From Pseudomonadota bacterium (GTDB lineage: Bacteria > Pseudomonadota > Gammaproteobacteria > Steroidobacterales > Steroidobacteraceae): 10,864 nt of DNA. Position 1 is the stretch's first letter, and each line of letters opens with the position of its first letter. Location of the stretch: positions 1 to 10,864 of the forward strand of contig JAJXZV010000218.1 of NCBI GenBank assembly GCA_021779875.1, in the 5' to 3' direction. Of the stretch, positions 7,211 through 10,864 are shown piece by piece. A program made the translations under genes and the position numbers. The notes under the pieces were generated by a model. That model did no database searches. It was not told the origin of the DNA and worked only from the letters and a program-made list of their open reading frames with translations.

Positions 7211-8047
7211 ATGGGCAACCAACTCGATTCGCTCGCGCAGGTGAAGGGCACGCTCATCGATCTTGCCCTGAGATTCGGCCCAAAGCTGCTGGCCGCGGCG
7301 CTCATCATGACGGCGGGCGGCTTCGCCGCCGGCTGGGTGGCGCGAGCCGCGGCGCGCGGCCTGCATCGACTGGACCTCGAGCCGCCGGTGCGCATGCTGC
7401 TCGCGCGGGTGGCGCGCGTACTGGTGCTCGGGCTGTTCGTCATCATGGCGCTGCAGAATCTGGGCGTCGAATTGCTGCCGCTGATCGCGGGTCTGGGGGT
7501 CGCAGGGGCCGGCATCGCGCTCGCGACACAGGGCGTGCTGAGCAACGTGGTCGCCGGCCTCACCATCATCTTCACGAAGCCCTACAAGGTCGGTGAGTAC
7601 GTGGGCGTCGCGGGCGTCGAGGGCCAGGTGGATGCCATCACGCTGTTCTCGACCGTGCTGACGCATGCCGACCGCTCGCGCATCGTCGTGCCGAACCGCA
7701 AGGTGGTGGGCGAAATCCTGCACAATTACGGGCGCATCCGCCAGGCCGAGATCGGCGTGGGCGTCGCCTATGGCGCCGACCTGACGGCGGCGCTCGAGGC
7801 GATCCGCGGCCTCGTGCAGGCCAACCCCCGCGTGCTTGCCGAGCCCGCGGCCGTGATTCAGGTCGCCGCGCTCGCCGATTCCGCCGTGCAGATCGCCGTG
7901 AAGCCCTGGGTGGCGGTCGGCGATTACGGCGCAATCGTCGGCGAGCTCAATCTGCGCCTCGTCGAGGAACTGCGCCGCCGCGGCATCGACATCCCATTCC
8001 CGCAGCGGGAGGTGCGGCTGCTGGGCGGCGCGCCCCCGGTCACTTAG
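7211..8047 (+). CDS. mscS: Small-conductance mechanosensitive channel, MscS family
   Basis: This 278-residue protein should form the heptameric inner-membrane channel that releases solutes on hypo-osmotic shock. It has the compact three-helix layout of E. coli MscS (286 residues), not the long MscK/MscM form. TM1 lies at about residues 22-46, TM2 at about 64-86 and the pore helix TM3 at about 92-122, containing GVAGAGIALATQGVLSNVVA with the Gly/Ala packing pattern and the conserved QGxLSN bend. The beta domain follows: PYKVGEYVGVAGVEGQV (124-140), FSTVLTHADRSRIVVPNRKV (146-165). The alpha/beta domain ends with the family motif DIPFPQREVRLL (260-271). AGGGGA lies just upstream of the ATG with rather short spacing. 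It is divergent from the M20 gene, and its stop overlaps the convergent S10 gene by 8 bases. Confidence 0.95.
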   Translation: MGNQLDSLAQVKGTLIDLALRFGPKLLAAALIMTAGGFAAGWVARAAARGLHRLDLEPPVRMLLARVARVLVLGLFVIMALQNLGVELLPLIAGLGVAGAGIALATQGVLSNVVAGLTIIFTKPYKVGEYVGVAGVEGQVDAITLFSTVLTHADRSRIVVPNRKVVGEILHNYGRIRQAEIGVGVAYGADLTAALEAIRGLVQANPRVLAEPAAVIQVAALADSAVQIAVKPWVAVGDYGAIVGELNLRLVEELRRRGIDIPFPQREVRLLGGAPPVT

Positions 8048-9674
8048 GCAGGTTGCTGGTCTTGTCGATGAACTCCACGGCGTTGCGGTGCAGTTCGGCG
8101 AGCGCCGACTCGACCGCGTAGACCATGTGGCCGGACTCGTAGGCGCGGTACTCGATGTTCTTCTGCAGGCTCGCCGGCATCGGCAGGTGGTGCATCTCGT
8201 AGATGCCCTGGTAGAAGGGCGTGGCCAGGTCGAAGTAGCCGTAGTTCAGCTGCACCTTCAGGTTCGGGTTGCGCTTCATCGCGTTCGCGAGGTCCGGCAT
8301 GACGTTCGCGCCCTGGCGGCCCGAGCGCACGCCCGCCGGCTGACCCGGCTGGCGGTGCGACGCATCCCAGGTCATGTACAGGGGAATCGACGGCTTGAAG
8401 GCTTCCTGCGCCGCGAAGTGCAGGTCCTTGCGCGCATAGTCGTTGAACGCCGAGACGTAAGCCGAGGCGAGCGCGCTCGCCTGGGGATCGTACTCGGCGC
8501 GCTGGCTCAATGGGTCGAGCGTCGGTCCCGAGAACCGGGAGTCGAGCCGTCCGGTCGCGAGATCGTCCGCGATCTGCAGGGTCTGGCGGAACTCGCCGCC
8601 GTCGATGCGCAAGTCCGCCTTGCGGATGTAGTCCACCGGCAGGCCCGTGTAGTCGTGCAGCTTCTGCGCGATCGCCTCGCGGCGCGCCGGGTCGAGCTCC
8701 GATCCGGCGGCGAGCGCCTGGGCATACTCGCCCATCGCGAAGCCCTCGACTTCGGCGAGAAAGGCCTTCAGGTCGGCGTGCCCGCCGGGCAGCTTGTGGT
8801 GATACCAGGCGGTCGCCGCGTAGGTGGGCAGCACCGTCTCGTAGGGCATGTCGATGCCCGGATTGCGCACCGGCGAGTCGGCGCTCAGATCGAAGCTCAG
8901 GATCTGCGACAGCAGCATCACGCCGTTGAAATCGATCGCCCGCTCGTTCTCGAGCTCGTTGATCAGCACGGCCGAGCGGGTCGTGCCGTAGCTCTCGCCG
9001 AACAGATATTTCGGCGAATTCCAGCGCCCGTACTTGGTGAGGAACTGGGAGATGAACTCCGCGAACGCGTGCGCGTCCGGATCGATGCCGAAGAACGCCT
9101 TCTCCTTGTCCTTGCCGGCCACGCGGCTGAAGCCCGTTCCGGGAGCGTCGATGAACACGAGATCGCTCGCGTCGAGCAGACTGTAGGGGTTTTCGGCGAT
9201 CTGGTAGGGCGCGGCCGGGGTGTGCGTGTCGCTGGCCGTGACCACGCGCCGCGGTCCGAAGGCGCCCATGTGCAGCCACAGCGTGGCCGAGCCCGGTCCG
9301 CCGTTGTAGATGAAGGTCACGGGCCGCACGCCGCCGCCGGACTTGAAATACGCGACGTAGAACATCGAGGCGACCGCGGTGGGATTCTTGGCCTCCTCCC
9401 CCGCGTCCTTGGCGTGCGCGTCGGCGGCGGCGTCGTGCGGCACGTCGTCCCAGTCCTTCGGGTGCACCACCAGGGTGCCGGCGACCGCTTCGTAGGCGAT
9501 CTTGCGGCCGCCCACGGTCACCGTGCCGTTGCTGCTGGTCGACTCGGCCTTGAAGGGCTCGGATCGGGCGGCCGGTTTGTCGCCGCCGGCCGGCGGCTCG
9601 GCGGCGGCCGAGGCCGCGAGGGGCGCGAGCGCCAGGTACAGACCAACCAGCCATCCCATACGATCTTGATTCAC
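8040..9674 (-). CDS. Exported serine carboxypeptidase-like protein (peptidase family S10)
   Basis: This 544-residue alpha/beta-hydrolase belongs to the bacterial branch of the S10 carboxypeptidases, expected to remove C-terminal residues from peptides in the periplasm or outside. The N-terminal signal peptide (hydrophobic at about 7-22, cut near Ala23-Ala25) is followed by a low-complexity linker and, at about residue 50, the mature domain. Family marks: NGGPGS (124-129, oxyanion-hole region), DAPGTGFS (176-183), GESYG (226-230, nucleophile Ser228), GYFDLATPF (479-487, likely catalytic Asp482) and SGHMVY (514-519, catalytic His516), so the triad appears intact. The start is a GTG at 9674 with GAGGAG (9685-9680) 5 bases upstream; the internal ATG at 9659 has no comparable site. 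It lies 63 bases after atzF and converges on mscS. The exact peptide specificity is unknown. Confidence 0.93.
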   Translation of the reverse strand: MNQDRMGWLVGLYLALAPLAASAAAEPPAGGDKPAARSEPFKAESTSSNGTVTVGGRKIAYEAVAGTLVVHPKDWDDVPHDAAADAHAKDAGEEAKNPTAVASMFYVAYFKSGGGVRPVTFIYNGGPGSATLWLHMGAFGPRRVVTASDTHTPAAPYQIAENPYSLLDASDLVFIDAPGTGFSRVAGKDKEKAFFGIDPDAHAFAEFISQFLTKYGRWNSPKYLFGESYGTTRSAVLINELENERAIDFNGVMLLSQILSFDLSADSPVRNPGIDMPYETVLPTYAATAWYHHKLPGGHADLKAFLAEVEGFAMGEYAQALAAGSELDPARREAIAQKLHDYTGLPVDYIRKADLRIDGGEFRQTLQIADDLATGRLDSRFSGPTLDPLSQRAEYDPQASALASAYVSAFNDYARKDLHFAAQEAFKPSIPLYMTWDASHRQPGQPAGVRSGRQGANVMPDLANAMKRNPNLKVQLNYGYFDLATPFYQGIYEMHHLPMPASLQKNIEYRAYESGHMVYAVESALAELHRNAVEFIDKTSNLPK

Positions 9675-9679
9675 GGACG

Positions 9680-9685
9680 CTCCTC
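9680..9685 (-). promoter_or_regulatory. Ribosome binding site fixing a GTG start
   Basis: On the minus strand GAGGAG (9685 to 9680) is 5 bases before the GTG at 9674-9672, supporting this start for the S10 gene over the in-frame ATG 15 bases downstream. Confidence 0.65.
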
Positions 9686-9712
9686 ACGCTTCAGCGGATC
9701 GATGAAGCCGCG

Positions 9713-9741
9713 AGGATAAACTACTTGCCTGCCCGGGTCAG
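9713..9741 (-). promoter_or_regulatory. Candidate promoter of the S10 peptidase gene
   Basis: On the minus strand CTGACC (9741-9736) and TATCCT (9718-9713) are 17 bases apart, each close to the sigma-70 consensus. The -35 contains the atzF stop codon. A start near 9706 would give a leader of about 30 bases. No terminator is seen between the two genes, so read-through from atzF is also possible. Confidence 0.35.
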
Positions 9742-10864
9742 CCTGCGGCGGACCGACGCGAGTCGAGATAGGCGCGCCAGCCGCCGAAGGCGGTGACGTC
9801 GGCGGCGCCGTGCGCGGCATAGGCCTCGCCGATGAATCCGGTGACCAGGTCGCCGTTCGCGAGCTCGACCCGTCCGAGCCCGAGCGGCGCGGGGATCTCG
9901 CAGAGCAATCCGCCGAGCTCGCGCGTCGGCAGGCTCCACACCTCGACCTCGATGCTCGCGCCGCCGTCGGCGACCCGGACGAGGCCGGGCCGCCGGGGCG
10001 CCGGACCGGGCAGGGCGTACAGCCGGTAGGCCGGCGCGGTGCGCGTGCGTTCGAGCAGGCGGGCGCCGCGTCGGGTCAGCTGCGCGTTGAGCGGCAGGCC
10101 CTGCATGTGCGCCCCGCAGACCGCGAGGCGGGTCGATGCCGGCGCGCCTTCGTCGGGCGCGGTCCGATCGGCGAAGGGACCCGATGCCTCGGCGGCTTCG
10201 AGCGGCGGGACGGGCGTGCCCAGGGCGCCGAGCGTGGGCGAGCAGGCCCGCTGCAGGTGCGCCGCGACGCGCAGCAGGGCGCGCTCGGCGGCCGTCGGAC
10301 CGACCAGCGTCACGCCGAAGGGCAGGCCGTCGGGGCGGGCGCCCGCCGGGCAGGCGACGCCCGTCAGATCGAACAGATTCATGAAATTGGTGTAGTGGCC
10401 GAGGCGGCTGTTCAAGCGGATCGGATCGGCCTGCACCTGCGCGAGGGTGTACACGGTGCCGGCGGTCGGCGTGACGATGAGGTCGACGTCGCGCCACGCG
10501 GCCTCGGCGGCGCGCTTCAATGCCGTCAACCGGTAGCCGGCCTCGAAGGCGGCGACCGCGCTCGGGCCCTTGCCGCCGTCGATGATCTGGCGGGTCACCG
10601 GGTGCACCGATTGCGGATGCGCGTCGATGAAGGCGCCGACCGCGGCGTAGCGCTCGGCGATCCACGGTCCGTCGTACAGCAGGCGCGCGGCCTCGAGGAA
10701 CGGCGTGAAGTCGATCTCCACCACGGTCGCGCCCAGCGTGCGCAGCCGCGCGATGGCCTCGGCGAACGCGGCGGCGTAGCCCGCGTCGCCGAAGAACTCG
10801 AGCTGCCCGGGCCGGGGCACGCCGACCCGCGAGCCGGCGACCGGCGCGTCGCCGAGCCGGCGCG
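9738..10864 (-). CDS. atzF: Allophanate hydrolase, C-terminal part (5' end outside window)
   Basis: Allophanate hydrolase turns allophanate (urea-1-carboxylate) into ammonia and CO2, the second step of the ATP-dependent urea carboxylase route in the cytoplasm. About 374 residues are visible; the frame stays open to the right edge (reading RRLGDAPVAGSRVGVPRP), and the GTG at 10820 is internal. Full-length members are about 600 residues, so about 230 residues, including the amidase-signature Ser/cis-Ser/Lys triad, are missing. The fragment holds the end of the amidase domain (QLEFFGDAGY, DLIVTPTAGTVYTLAQVQADP, NFMNLFDLTGVACPAG, LPFGVTLVGP, up to about residue 205), an acidic/Pro linker, then the specific C-terminal domain from about 245 (LAVCGAHMQGLPLNAQL, YRLYALPG, RPGLVRV, EVEVWSLP, IPAPLGLGRVEL). 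That domain separates AtzF from plain amidases. It is the upstream neighbour of the S10 gene. Confidence 0.93.
   Translation of the reverse strand, partial: RRLGDAPVAGSRVGVPRPGQLEFFGDAGYAAAFAEAIARLRTLGATVVEIDFTPFLEAARLLYDGPWIAERYAAVGAFIDAHPQSVHPVTRQIIDGGKGPSAVAAFEAGYRLTALKRAAEAAWRDVDLIVTPTAGTVYTLAQVQADPIRLNSRLGHYTNFMNLFDLTGVACPAGARPDGLPFGVTLVGPTAAERALLRVAAHLQRACSPTLGALGTPVPPLEAAEASGPFADRTAPDEGAPASTRLAVCGAHMQGLPLNAQLTRRGARLLERTRTAPAYRLYALPGPAPRRPGLVRVADGGASIEVEVWSLPTRELGGLLCEIPAPLGLGRVELANGDLVTGFIGEAYAAHGAADVTAFGGWRAYLDSRRSAAG

Noticed and set aside
5824..7596. 590-residue plus-strand open frame
   Set aside because: It is antisense to the M20 gene and then out of frame with mscS. Its composition (Gly/Arg/Ala/Asp/Val-rich) is that of a high-GC shadow frame with no domain motif.
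8023..8035. GGGCG-GCG-CGCCC hairpin at the end of mscS as a terminator
   Set aside because: The stem is only 5 bp with a 3-base loop, lies inside coding sequence and has no T-tract.
8088..9719. 543-residue plus-strand open frame
   Set aside because: It runs fully antisense to the S10 gene, whose catalytic motifs are intact. The frame is a codon-bias shadow.
9721..10665. 314-residue minus-strand frame within atzF
   Set aside because: It is an Arg/Ala-rich shadow one frame away from the clear AtzF C-terminal domain.
1..10864. CRISPR array, tRNA, insertion sequence, toxin-antitoxin or phage-defence genes
   Set aside because: No direct-repeat array, tRNA-like cloverleaf, transposase motif, terminal inverted repeats or small paired genes were seen. 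The coding space is fully used by the seven genes listed.

Overview
The window is a densely packed, high-GC (clearly above 60 % G+C by eye) proteobacterial chromosomal segment. It has Gram-negative envelope machinery: an RND tripartite pump with an outer-membrane factor, and exported hydrolases. A gamma- or betaproteobacterium (Xanthomonadales/Steroidobacter-like or Burkholderiales-like) fits the protein types, but this is an inference from style. No rRNA, tRNA, mobile element, CRISPR array or phage gene was seen. Seven protein genes fill almost all of the window; the only non-coding stretches are about 130 and 63 bases long.

Left part (1-5777, + strand): a three-gene efflux operon in the order RND permease (5' end outside the window), periplasmic adaptor, NodT-type outer-membrane factor. 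Both junctions are 4-base ATGA overlaps, so translation is probably coupled. At the second junction a GC-only hairpin covers the Shine-Dalgarno-like sequence of the outer-membrane factor. The three proteins should form one inner membrane-to-outer membrane export channel of the hydrophobe/amphiphile type. The substrate cannot be read from the sequence.

Middle part (5737-8047): an exported M20D-type metallo-amidohydrolase on the - strand, whose 3' end overlaps the 3' end of the pump operon by 41 bases, and a divergently transcribed small MscS-type mechanosensitive channel on the + strand. Their shared 130-base intergenic region holds overlapping back-to-back -10 candidates centred on GTATAC and two operator-like dyads.

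Right part (8040-10864, - strand): an exported serine carboxypeptidase-like protein (peptidase family S10), whose stop overlaps the MscS stop by 8 bases, and upstream of it the C-terminal part of allophanate hydrolase (AtzF), which runs off the right edge. AtzF completes the ATP-dependent urea carboxylase route of urea use, so a urea carboxylase gene may lie beyond the right edge. The S10 gene has its own candidate promoter at the end of atzF.

Taken together this looks like ordinary accessory/house-keeping chromosome: efflux, osmotic protection, periplasmic peptide or amide breakdown, and urea nitrogen use. I found no convincing undescribed multi-gene system. The points most worth checking are the missing TM10 lysine in the RND pump, the hairpin-gated start of the outer-membrane factor, and the compact divergent promoter region.
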